A stretch of 64,000 bases of DNA from the NCBI GenBank assembly GCA_002392645.1, contig DGHL01000040.1:14101-78100 (forward strand). Reading direction: 5' to 3'. Positions 32,764-40,491 of the stretch are shown here, in pieces. How positions within the stretch are numbered: the first letter of the stretch is position 1; each line of letters begins with the position of its first letter. Position numbers and translations under genes: made by a program. The notes below the pieces were generated by a model. It did no database searches, was not told the origin of the DNA, and saw only the letters and a list, made by a program, of their open reading frames with translations. This DNA is from Prevotellaceae bacterium UBA3849 (GTDB lineage: Bacteria; Bacteroidota; Bacteroidia; Bacteroidales; Bacteroidaceae).

Positions 32764-33684
32764 TTAAAACAGTTTGCTTGGATATACACCTTCTTCTACC
32801 AACTTGGCAATGCGTGCCACGGTGTCAGGACGGTCCTCAGAGTATGTTACGCCAAACCACTTGCTTGTAGTGTCGAGTACCTTGCATGTAGCAGTACCCT
32901 CGTTGATGAGCTTGTTTACCATCAGTGGGATGAAGAACTCAGACTTGAGGTTCTTCATGTTCTCAGGATCACTGAGGAACTCCTTGAAGTACTCCTCGCT
33001 GTACTGGAAATAGTCTGGTGTGAAGCCCCACATATTCATAGATACAGGTGCGTTGTCGTCGATATATACCCACTCGCCGTCTTCCTTGTTGTCGGCGCGA
33101 TAAGCTACCTTTCCGTCAACGCGTGCTATCTTTGTACGCTCCACGCAGGTGGTGAGACATCCAGCCTCGTCCTTAGAGCAGATACCACGACTTACGGTTC
33201 CGTTCTCTGACAGGGTGTTGCCTACGCGGAAACCTACCATGGCATACTGACCCTTGGCGCCCTCTGGCAGTTCGCTGAGGAATTTACCGATAACCATGAA
33301 TGCGTCGCGATTGTAGAAATCGTCACAGTTGATTACGCAGAAAGGCTCCTTGATGACATCCTTACCCATCAGTACGGCGTGGTTAGTACCCCATGGCTTC
33401 TCGCGACCTTCTGGAACGCTGAAGCCTTCTGGCAGTGCGTCGATAGCCTGGAAACAGAGTTCGCACTGTACCTTGCCTTCGTATTTAGCGAGAATCTGAG
33501 TACGGAACTGCTCTTCGAAATCCTTACGGATCACCCATACAATTTTACCGAATCCAGCCTGGATTGCATCGTAAATACTGTAGTCCATGATGGTCTCTCC
33601 GTTTGGTCCCAGACCATCGAGCTGCTTCAAACCGCCGTAGCGGCTACCCATGCCAGCAGCAAGCAAAAAAAGTGTTGGTTTCAT
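32764..33684 (-). CDS. Sugar-phosphate nucleotidyltransferase family protein
   Basis: 306 residues. Starts LFLLAAGMGSRYGGLKQLDGLGPNGETIMDYSIYDA: the nucleotide-binding LxAGxGsR...K motif of the NTP_transferase family. FCVINCDDFYNRDAF (about 117-131) provides the metal-binding Asp. No acyltransferase or lyase domain is attached. It would activate a sugar phosphate as an NDP-sugar; the particular sugar is not evident. Confidence 0.85.
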   Translation of the reverse strand: MKPTLFLLAAGMGSRYGGLKQLDGLGPNGETIMDYSIYDAIQAGFGKIVWVIRKDFEEQFRTQILAKYEGKVQCELCFQAIDALPEGFSVPEGREKPWGTNHAVLMGKDVIKEPFCVINCDDFYNRDAFMVIGKFLSELPEGAKGQYAMVGFRVGNTLSENGTVSRGICSKDEAGCLTTCVERTKIARVDGKVAYRADNKEDGEWVYIDDNAPVSMNMWGFTPDYFQYSEEYFKEFLSDPENMKNLKSEFFIPLMVNKLINEGTATCKVLDTTSKWFGVTYSEDRPDTVARIAKLVEEGVYPSKLF

Positions 33685-33731
33685 TATAGTTTTTTGTTTT
33701 GAAGTAATTGCTAACTTTAAACCTTTAAATT

Positions 33732-33876
33732 TTAAATTAAGAGTTAAGAATTAAGAGTTCTTGCCCTGGCAAGCGTCACTGCGTGCCGAGCGAAGAATTA
33801 AGAATTAAGAGTTAAGAATTCTGCATTATGAATTATGAATTCTGCATTATTCATTATTCATTATTCATTATTCATT
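33732..33876. repeat. Long run of ATTAAGAATT / ATTATGAATT / ATTATTC simple repeats
   Basis: The gap upstream of the nucleotidyltransferase gene is filled with GAGTTAAGAATTAAGAG, GCCGAGCGAAGAATTAAGAATTAAG, TCTGCATTATGAATTATG and six ATTATTC-like units. The right end runs into thiL and supplies its TAA stop codon (33875-33877). Confidence 0.7.
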
Positions 33877-34972
33877 ATGAATTCCCCATGTGGTTCCATC
33901 CCTGCGCCAGCATATCGAACTCGTTGCCGTCTCTTGAAACAAGTTTAAGTCCGAGTTCTGGCTTTGTGATATGTCCGATGACCTTTACGCCCTCCATGGC
34001 TTGAAGCTTGTCGTTGTCACCGATAGGACAGGTAAACAGCAGTTCGTAATCCTCGCCGCCGTTCAGTGCGCAGGTGGTGACGTTCATGTTAAGTTCCTCT
34101 GCCATTATAGCCGTCTGGTAATCTATTGGCAGGAATTTCTCGAAAATCCTGCAGCCTTTGTCAGACTGCTTGCAGATATGGTGCATCTCCGATGACAGGC
34201 CATCAGAAATGTCAATCATAGAGGTTGGGTTTATTCCTGCCTCGCGTAGCTTAATCAGGATGTCGCCGCGTGCCTCAGTCTGCAACTGCCTTTGTATCAG
34301 GTATTCTTTTCCTGCGAAGTCAGGCTGCCATGCCTCGTTGAGACGTTGTTTGAGAGCCTCCAGCTGTTTTGCATCCGTGGTCTTCTTGATCTTCTCTTGG
34401 ATGTCTTTTACCTGATTGTAATATACCATTTTCTCACGTTCCAGCAACTGTAGTCCCATGTATGCTGCACCGAGGTCGCCGGATACACATACCAAGTCGG
34501 TTTCTTTTGCACCGTTACGATATATGATATCTTCCTTCTTTGCCTCGCCTATACACGTGATGCTGATGGCAAGGCCAGTCATTGATGATGTGGTGTCGCC
34601 ACCGATGATGTCAACTCCCCATTTGTCGCATGCCATGCGCAATCCCTCGTAGAAATCTTCGAGGTCTTCAACTTGGAAACGCTTTGACAATGCGATGCTT
34701 ACGGTTATCTGTCGTGGTGTGCCACCCATGGCGAAAACATCGCTGAGGTTCACCATGGCGGATTTGTAGCCCAAGTGTTTCAGGTCAACGTATGTAAGGT
34801 CGAAGTGTACGCCTTCCATAAGCATGTCGGTGGTCACCAAGGTCTCTGTACCGTCATAGCGTATTACGGCACAGTCATCGCCAACGCTCTTCTTTGTTGA
34901 CTCGTTGTTTATTTTGATGTCTTTCGTAAGATGGTCTATCAGACCGAATTCTCCAAGTTTTGATATGTCCAT
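33875..34972 (-). CDS. thiL: Thiamine-monophosphate kinase
   Basis: 365 residues. Starts ISKLGEFGLIDHL; GDDCAVIRYDG (about 28-38), TTDMLMEGVHFDL, GYKSAMVNLSDVFAMGG, GVDIIGGDTTSS and MIDISDGLSSEMHHI (about 258-272) are the AIR-synthetase-fold ATP and magnesium sites. It phosphorylates thiamine monophosphate to the active coenzyme. It is about 25-40 residues longer than typical because of a charged helical insertion (VKDIQEKIKKTTDAKQLEAL and on, about 188-225), seen in several Bacteroidetes copies. No TPP riboswitch is seen upstream. Confidence 0.92.
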   Translation of the reverse strand: MDISKLGEFGLIDHLTKDIKINNESTKKSVGDDCAVIRYDGTETLVTTDMLMEGVHFDLTYVDLKHLGYKSAMVNLSDVFAMGGTPRQITVSIALSKRFQVEDLEDFYEGLRMACDKWGVDIIGGDTTSSMTGLAISITCIGEAKKEDIIYRNGAKETDLVCVSGDLGAAYMGLQLLEREKMVYYNQVKDIQEKIKKTTDAKQLEALKQRLNEAWQPDFAGKEYLIQRQLQTEARGDILIKLREAGINPTSMIDISDGLSSEMHHICKQSDKGCRIFEKFLPIDYQTAIMAEELNMNVTTCALNGGEDYELLFTCPIGDNDKLQAMEGVKVIGHITKPELGLKLVSRDGNEFDMLAQGWNHMGNS

Positions 34973-35064
34973 TATCCTATGTTTTTACCTCTCTCCCTTC
35001 TCTCACGATTTGTTCTTGCCTCAGGTGCTTTCTGTTGCCTGGCGATGTTATCGTCGCAGCTTCA

Positions 35065-35895
35065 TCAGCTTATCATTCCTTTGAATATCTCTGTCATCAG
35101 TGGCTGTGCCTTGTTTGCTGCCTCCTGCACTTCCTCGTGCGTTGCAGTTTCAGGCGTATCGCTTATTCCCATGTTCGTTATTATGCTGATTCCGAAGACC
35201 TTGATGCCGCAATGTCTTGCCACGATAACCTCAGGCACGGTGCTCATGCCAACGGCGTCAGCTCCCAGGGTATGATAGGCCTTGTATTCTGCTGGAGTCT
35301 CATAGCTTGGTCCCTGCACTCCGATGTAGGTGCCATGCACGAGTCTTATATTCTTTTCCTTTGCTATCTTCTCAGCCTTTGCTATGAGCTCATGGTCGTA
35401 TGGCTCGTGCATGTCGGGGAAACGAGGGCCAGTAGGGATGTTCTTGCCTCTCAGCGGATGCTCAGGGAAGAAGTTGATATGATCGGTTATTACCATAAGG
35501 TCACCGATGCGGAAATCCTTGTTGGCACCACCGGCGGCATTGCTTACGAACAAAGTCTTTATGCCGAGTTCATACATCACGCGAATAGGGAACGTCACCT
35601 CCTGCATGGAGTAGCCTTCATAGTAGTGGAAGCGTCCCTTCATGGCCATCACCATCTTGTCACCAAGAATGCCTATTATCAACCTTCCGTCGTGGCCCTC
35701 TACAGTAGATACAGGAAAGTCAGGGATGTCCTTGTATGGCATTTGCCATAGGATGTCTATCTCAGAAGCTAATTGTCCGAGGCCTGTACCCAGTATTATC
35801 GCTGTCGTCGGCAGGCATGTTTGCTTGTCTTGTGGCAGGCTGTTGGTAATTTGCTTTTTCAGCCATTCCGCTGTCTTTTGTATTCTTTCGTACAT
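35065..35895 (-). CDS. Purine nucleoside phosphorylase
   Basis: 276 residues. Class II (trimeric) PNP: TAIILGTGLGQLA (about 31-43), GRFHYYEGYSMQEVTFPIRVM, VSNAAGGANKDFRIGDLMVITDHINF, GTYIGVQGPSYETPAEYKAYHTLGADAVGMSTVPEVIVARHCGI and ITNMG. It cleaves inosine and guanosine (and deoxy forms) with phosphate for purine salvage. The first 44 codons overlap the 3' end of lpxK in a different frame (35762-35895). The PNP N-terminus looks normal, so the overlap comes from the lpxK side. Confidence 0.93.
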   Translation of the reverse strand: MYERIQKTAEWLKKQITNSLPQDKQTCLPTTAIILGTGLGQLASEIDILWQMPYKDIPDFPVSTVEGHDGRLIIGILGDKMVMAMKGRFHYYEGYSMQEVTFPIRVMYELGIKTLFVSNAAGGANKDFRIGDLMVITDHINFFPEHPLRGKNIPTGPRFPDMHEPYDHELIAKAEKIAKEKNIRLVHGTYIGVQGPSYETPAEYKAYHTLGADAVGMSTVPEVIVARHCGIKVFGISIITNMGISDTPETATHEEVQEAANKAQPLMTEIFKGMIS

Positions 35896-36949
35896 AGCTT
35901 ATTATTCTGTTGTTAAACCTCTCTTCGTCGTCTTGCATGAATGTAACCTTGATAGGTTGCACATACATTGCGGCTCTCACCTCGTCAGACAGGTTCTTTA
36001 GATGTTCCAGCCTCGTGGCGTCTTTTTCTGTCGTGACTATTATCGCCGGTTTCTTCATCATGCGGAACTGTGTGTTTATAGCCTCCGCGTCAGATTTAGT
36101 GAACAAGTGGTGGTCGGCAAATCGCATCGGCTTAATGCTCATACATTTGCCTTTCATATCCTCTATGATATGTTCTGGCGATGCTATACCGCTTAGCAGC
36201 AGTACGTTTGGCAACAGTCCGTCCTCCTCCAGTGGCTTACCTTCAGCAAACAGTGGCTTCAGTGGTAGCTGCGTTATCGTAGTGAAATACAGGTCTTGGT
36301 ATGGGTATAGATTCAATGTGCGTTGCAATACCCTGAATCCCATAGGCTTGGTATCTTTCGGGCACTTCGTCACTATCACTATGTCAGCTCTGTCTTTTCC
36401 TTTCTTAGACTCTCTTAGTCTGCCTGCTGGCAGCAACTCGTCGTATGTTATCAGACGGTGGTAGTCCATTAGCAGAATGTTTATGCCTGGCTTCACGTAT
36501 CTGTGTTGGAAGGCATCGTCAAGTAATACCACCTGAGTGTCTTTCGTCTCCTCCTTGGTTGTCAGCATCTCTATTCCGTGGCATCTGTTAGCATCCACCG
36601 CTACGTATGCGTCAGGGAATTTCTTGTGCATCTGATAAGGCTCGTCACCTATTTGCGGCATTGTGGTGTCCTGCTTGGCAAGTCTGAAACCGTGTGTCTT
36701 TCTTTTATATCCTCTGCTGAGCACTGCTACCTTGAATTTATCGTGTAGCAGGTCTATGAGGTATTCCGTATGTGGCGTTTTGCCAGAACCACCCACGGTA
36801 ATGTTACCAACGGATATTACCGGAATGTCAAACTCACGCGATTTCAGCACACCGTTGTCAAACAGTGCGTTCCTTATTCCTACCACGGCTCCGTATATCC
36901 ATGACAGGGGCATTAACCATTTGTTTATTTTAATGAAATCGCCTTCCAT
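35762..36949 (-). CDS. lpxK: Tetraacyldisaccharide 4'-kinase (lipid A synthesis) with run-on tail
   Basis: 395 residues. VISVGNITVGGSGKTPHTEYLIDLL (about 45-69) is the P-loop of LpxK; YKRKTHGFRL, GDEPYQMHKKFPDAYVAVDANR and VVLLDDAFQHRYVKPGINILLMDYHRL follow, and VTTEKDATRL near the C-terminus. It phosphorylates the 4' position of the lipid A disaccharide at the inner membrane. Homologues end about where IISYVRKN occurs; here translation continues about 40 residues (MAEKANYQQPATRQANMPAD and on) through the first 134 nt of pnp. The low-complexity polar tail suggests loss of the original stop. Confidence 0.9.
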   Translation of the reverse strand: MEGDFIKINKWLMPLSWIYGAVVGIRNALFDNGVLKSREFDIPVISVGNITVGGSGKTPHTEYLIDLLHDKFKVAVLSRGYKRKTHGFRLAKQDTTMPQIGDEPYQMHKKFPDAYVAVDANRCHGIEMLTTKEETKDTQVVLLDDAFQHRYVKPGINILLMDYHRLITYDELLPAGRLRESKKGKDRADIVIVTKCPKDTKPMGFRVLQRTLNLYPYQDLYFTTITQLPLKPLFAEGKPLEEDGLLPNVLLLSGIASPEHIIEDMKGKCMSIKPMRFADHHLFTKSDAEAINTQFRMMKKPAIIVTTEKDATRLEHLKNLSDEVRAAMYVQPIKVTFMQDDEERFNNRIISYVRKNTKDSGMAEKANYQQPATRQANMPADDSDNTGYRPRTISF

Positions 36950-36957
36950 TTCTTTTT

Positions 36958-37030
36958 TCTGATTGCTCGGAATTTTCTGAGTATTCCGAGTACTCGGATT
37001 ATTCTGAGTATTCTGATTTCTCTGATTATT
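36958..37030. repeat. ATTCTGAGTATTCCGAGT simple repeat between sppA and lpxK
   Basis: About five imperfect copies of a 9-10-nt phrase (TTCTGAGTA, TTCCGAGTA, CTCGGATTA, TTCTGAGTA, TTCTGATTT, CTCTGATTA, TTCAGATTA) fill the 85-nt gap. No gene or clear terminator. Confidence 0.6.
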
Positions 37031-37034
37031 CAGA

Positions 37035-38891
37035 TTATTTCAATACCATTACTATCGGGCACCGTGCCTGTATAGGGCTTTGCTTTTCTATCCCTCTAAC
37101 CATGCAGAATGGTTCATAGAACACCCCGAGTGTAGTCCGGAGTTGTTCATCAAGGTTGTTGCCGTGTCCCGATACTGTTTCAAAGAATTGGTCCAAAGCA
37201 CTTGCAGGGGTGGGGTAGGATTCTATGGTATAATCCTTTATCTTAGCCAGCTGTGCAGCCTTCATTATAGCTTCGGGCATGCCGCCGAGCTGATCAACCA
37301 GTCCTATTTGCTTTGCATCAGCACCAGTCCATACCCGGCCTTGCGCTATGTTCTTCACCTTGTCAACAGATAGTCGTCTGCCGTCTGCCACGCGCTTGCA
37401 GAATAATTCGTAGCCTCTGTTTATGTATCTCTGCAGCATACGTTGTTCATCCGCATCGAAAGGACGTGCTGTCTGAGAGAAATCCATGTCGGCATGCTTG
37501 TTAGTCTTTACATTGTCAAACTTTATTCCCAGCTTATCCTGTACCAGTCCGCTCATATCGGGGAATACGCCGAATATGCCTATCGAACCGGTCAGTGTCG
37601 TCGGCTGTGCTATGATCCATGATGCTCCGGCGCTCATGTAGTAGGCACCCGATGCTGCCATTCCGCTCATTGAGACCACAACAGGTTTCTTTGTCTTCAG
37701 ATGTGTCACGGCATGCCAGATGTCCTCAGAGGCAAAGGCATCGCCGCCACCGGAGTTGATGCGTATCACGACAGCCTTCACGTTGTCGTCATCTGCCAAG
37801 GCGTCAAGGTCGTCTATAACCTTTTTGCTTACTATCCCTGCATCGCCCATCAAGGCACCTGATGCTTCGTTCTGCACTATGCTGCCTTCGCAGTAATATA
37901 CGGCAATCCTGTCGCTGGCATTGTTACTGCCTATATATGCAGATGCAGTTCCTTTCGCAGGGTTTACGGGGTAGTTGCACATTTCCTTGCAGCATACCTG
38001 TTGTATTATGTCACTGTCATCTATCTTCAGCAACTTTTTCATGTATGTCTTTACTTCGTTTGCATACATGGTGCGGTTCACCAGTCCTGCGGCAACCAGA
38101 GCCTTGGTGTCTTCCAGCATTAATATGCTGTCTGCCATGGCGTTCAGTTTCGTAACGTCTATGGTGGTGCTATGACTGATGTCATTTGATACGACACCCC
38201 AGATGTTGTTGATGTAGCGTGATACTTGTTCACGGTTAGCATCGCTCATCTTGTCTTCCGTATATTGCTCGGTAGCGCTCTTGTATTTGCCAACCTTGAC
38301 AACAGTCATCTTTATCCCTACTTTTGCCAACAGGTCCTTTAGGTACATTGGCTGTGCACTTAACCCGTGCAGGTCAATCATTCCCTGCGGGTTAATCCAT
38401 ATCTCGTCAGCAGCAGAGCAGACATAGTATGCGCCTTGTGTGTATTCATCGCCATACGCTACCACCGTCTTGCCGTTCTTGCCTTTTACGCCATTACCTT
38501 TGTTAGAGCTGCCCTTGAAGCGTTCTATTGCTTTTCTTATCTCCTGCAGTGATGCGTAGTCCGCATTCATCACGCCGGCTTCCAGGTACAGACACTTGAT
38601 ATTGTCACATTGTGCCGCCTTGTCTATGGCGGTGACGATCTCGTCCACACCCTGCTGTACGGTATTGCTGCCGCCAAGGATGTCGTTGAAGATATTGTCG
38701 TTTACGTGCTCTACTATATCGCCTGAAAGATTCACCACGAGCACGCTGTTGTCCTTGATAGTGACTGTATTGTCGCTACTTCCCGATATAGCGAAACAGA
38801 GTATTGCCAATATACAAAAAAACACCGTCACCGTGCCGACTATGACGACACCTGTAATGGTGGCAAGCGTATATTTTAGAAAATCCTTCAT
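37035..38891 (-). CDS. sppA: Signal peptide peptidase SppA (67 kDa type)
   Basis: 618 residues. One N-terminal membrane anchor (about 10-35), then two tandem ClpP-like domains. First half: VAYGDEYTQGAYYVCSAADEIWINPQG and MTVVKVGKYKSATEQYT, the latter holding the Lys of the Ser/Lys dyad. Second half: VVIRINSGGGDAFASEDIWHAV and VVSMSGMAASGAYYMSAGASWIIAQPTTLTGSIGIFG with the nucleophilic Ser in MAASGAYY. It cleaves leftover signal peptides in the inner membrane. Full length. Leads the sppA-lpxK-pnp-thiL run. Confidence 0.93.
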   Translation of the reverse strand: MKDFLKYTLATITGVVIVGTVTVFFCILAILCFAISGSSDNTVTIKDNSVLVVNLSGDIVEHVNDNIFNDILGGSNTVQQGVDEIVTAIDKAAQCDNIKCLYLEAGVMNADYASLQEIRKAIERFKGSSNKGNGVKGKNGKTVVAYGDEYTQGAYYVCSAADEIWINPQGMIDLHGLSAQPMYLKDLLAKVGIKMTVVKVGKYKSATEQYTEDKMSDANREQVSRYINNIWGVVSNDISHSTTIDVTKLNAMADSILMLEDTKALVAAGLVNRTMYANEVKTYMKKLLKIDDSDIIQQVCCKEMCNYPVNPAKGTASAYIGSNNASDRIAVYYCEGSIVQNEASGALMGDAGIVSKKVIDDLDALADDDNVKAVVIRINSGGGDAFASEDIWHAVTHLKTKKPVVVSMSGMAASGAYYMSAGASWIIAQPTTLTGSIGIFGVFPDMSGLVQDKLGIKFDNVKTNKHADMDFSQTARPFDADEQRMLQRYINRGYELFCKRVADGRRLSVDKVKNIAQGRVWTGADAKQIGLVDQLGGMPEAIMKAAQLAKIKDYTIESYPTPASALDQFFETVSGHGNNLDEQLRTTLGVFYEPFCMVRGIEKQSPIQARCPIVMVLK

Positions 38892-38932
38892 TGAATTTCA
38901 GCGTGTTTAGACGTAAAGCGTAAAATCGAGTG

Positions 38933-38963
38933 CAAAAATACAAAAAATATTTCATTGGGCAAA
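38933..38963 (-). promoter_or_regulatory. sppA promoter
   Basis: Minus strand TTTG (38960-38963), 19-nt spacer, TATTTTTG (38933-38940). The first transcribed bases TTTGCACTCGATTTTA are identical to those after the pheA promoter. Confidence 0.8.
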
Positions 38964-39012
38964 GTTTTTCTTGTCTTATTTTATAATAAGGTGTAAAAAA
39001 ATATCATAAATG

Positions 39013-39042
39013 TTCGTGTGTAGAAAAAAAAAACTACCTTTG
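39013..39042 (+). promoter_or_regulatory. Promoter of the rhamnogalacturonan locus
   Basis: TTCG (39013-39016, one mismatch to TTTG), 18-nt spacer, TACCTTTG (39035-39042). Leader of about 60 nt before the acetylesterase ATG at 39111. Confidence 0.6.
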
Positions 39043-39110
39043 CATGAGCAAATACTGTAAGTAGGTGTGAAAATCAATCGCTATATAATTGAAACAAACC
39101 AAAACAAACT

Positions 39111-40394
39111 ATGAAGAAAAAACTTACTTCAATCATGATGACGGCTCTGCTTTCCGTTGCCGTTATAAACTGTTATGCGGAAAAGTTTACCTACGACTTG
39201 TCTAAGTCACAGCCAGTCTATTCTGACAAAGGGGGATATGGCTACGATCTTACCAATGCGCCTGATGTAAAGAGTATTACTTCGGCAAAGCTGCCTTCTG
39301 GCGGTTCTGTGCCTCCTTTCTATTTCTCAGTAAAGGTGCCAGATGGTAACTATCGCGTGACGGTTGTCTTGGGTAGTAAGAAGCGTGGCGCTGATACCTA
39401 TGTGCGTGCAGAGAACCGACGCCTTATGGTGGAGAACTGCAAGACTAAAAAAGGTGAGTTGCGCACGGTGTCGTTCCTTGTCAATAAGCGCAGTGTCGTT
39501 ATCAATGACAAGCAGAATGTGAAGATTAAGCCCGGCGAAGTGGGCTCGCTCACATGGGACGACAAACTGACACTTGAATTTAATGGTACTGCGCCATGTG
39601 TGCAGAGTATCACGATAGAACCTGACACCACAGCCGTTACCCTGTATCTCTGTGGCAATAGTACGGTGGTTGATCAAGGCAAGGAACCATGGGCGTCATG
39701 GGGACAGATGTTCCCTCGCTGGTTTAACGACAAGGTCTGCGTGGCAAACTACGGCGAGAGCGGACTGACGGCGGCATCTTTCCTTGCACAGCTACGCCTC
39801 GACAAGATTCTCAGTGAGATAAAGCCGGGCGACTACGTGTTCTGCGAGTTCGGTCATAATGATGAAAAGGAGAAAGGCCCGGGTCGTGGTGCGTGGTATC
39901 ACTATTCCGTAGGTCTGAAGACCTTCATTGACCGTGTTCGTGAGAAGGGTGGCAACATCATCTTCTGCACGCCTACCCAGCGTCGTTTCTTCGAGAAAGA
40001 CGGCACCATACGCAACACTCATGGTGATTTCCCTGCAGCCATGAAGGCAGTGGCAGAGCGTGAGAACGTCCCATGTATTGATCTGAATGCCTCTACCAAG
40101 GTGCTCTTTGAGACGATGGGAGAGGAGGGTAGCAAGCAGTTGCTCGTACACTACAAGAAAGGTACCTTCGCTTGGCAGGATAGGGAGTTCGCTGACAATA
40201 CCCATTTCAATCCTTTTGGTGCTTATGAGGTTTCCAAACTCATCGTCATGGGACTCAAGCAACTCAACAGTCCGCTTGTTCAGTATCTCACGAAAGACTG
40301 GCAGGATTTCTCTCCGTCATCACCTGATAGCCCTGCTGCTTTCCTGTGGCCTCAGTCTATCTTCCATGATGCCACGAAACCGGATGGCAACTGA
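39111..40394 (+). CDS. Rhamnogalacturonan acetylesterase (CE12-type SGNH hydrolase)
   Basis: 427 residues. Signal peptide (LTSIMMTALLSVAVINCYA). Residues about 22-165 form a beta-sandwich N-terminal domain. The SGNH domain follows: LYLCGNSTVVD (block I, about 180-190, nucleophile Ser), ANYGESGLTAASFLAQ (block II), YVFCEFGHNDEKEKGPG (block III) and FADNTHFNPFGAYEV (block V with the catalytic Asp-His, about 360). This is the CE12 pattern, removing acetyl groups from rhamnogalacturonan I in pectin. It pairs functionally with the PL11 lyase encoded 97 nt downstream. Secreted to the periplasm or surface. Confidence 0.9.
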   Translation: MKKKLTSIMMTALLSVAVINCYAEKFTYDLSKSQPVYSDKGGYGYDLTNAPDVKSITSAKLPSGGSVPPFYFSVKVPDGNYRVTVVLGSKKRGADTYVRAENRRLMVENCKTKKGELRTVSFLVNKRSVVINDKQNVKIKPGEVGSLTWDDKLTLEFNGTAPCVQSITIEPDTTAVTLYLCGNSTVVDQGKEPWASWGQMFPRWFNDKVCVANYGESGLTAASFLAQLRLDKILSEIKPGDYVFCEFGHNDEKEKGPGRGAWYHYSVGLKTFIDRVREKGGNIIFCTPTQRRFFEKDGTIRNTHGDFPAAMKAVAERENVPCIDLNASTKVLFETMGEEGSKQLLVHYKKGTFAWQDREFADNTHFNPFGAYEVSKLIVMGLKQLNSPLVQYLTKDWQDFSPSSPDSPAAFLWPQSIFHDATKPDGN

Positions 40395-40438
40395 TTAGGC
40401 CCCAAAGAAAACAGGCGTATCAGAAAAGCTTTCTTGTA

Positions 40439-40459
40439 GGCGATGATACCATCATCGCC
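40439..40459. other. Perfect hairpin between esterase and lyase genes
   Basis: GGCGATGAT-ACC-ATCATCGCC, 9-bp stem, no T run after it. Likely an mRNA stabiliser or weak intercistronic structure. Confidence 0.6.
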
Positions 40460-40491
40460 CCTTAGATGAAATAAACTAACTAAAAAAGAAT

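Noticed and set aside
34973..35064. TPP riboswitch before thiL
   Set aside because: The 92-nt gap lacks the conserved TPP motifs; thiL appears to be downstream of pnp in a longer transcript.
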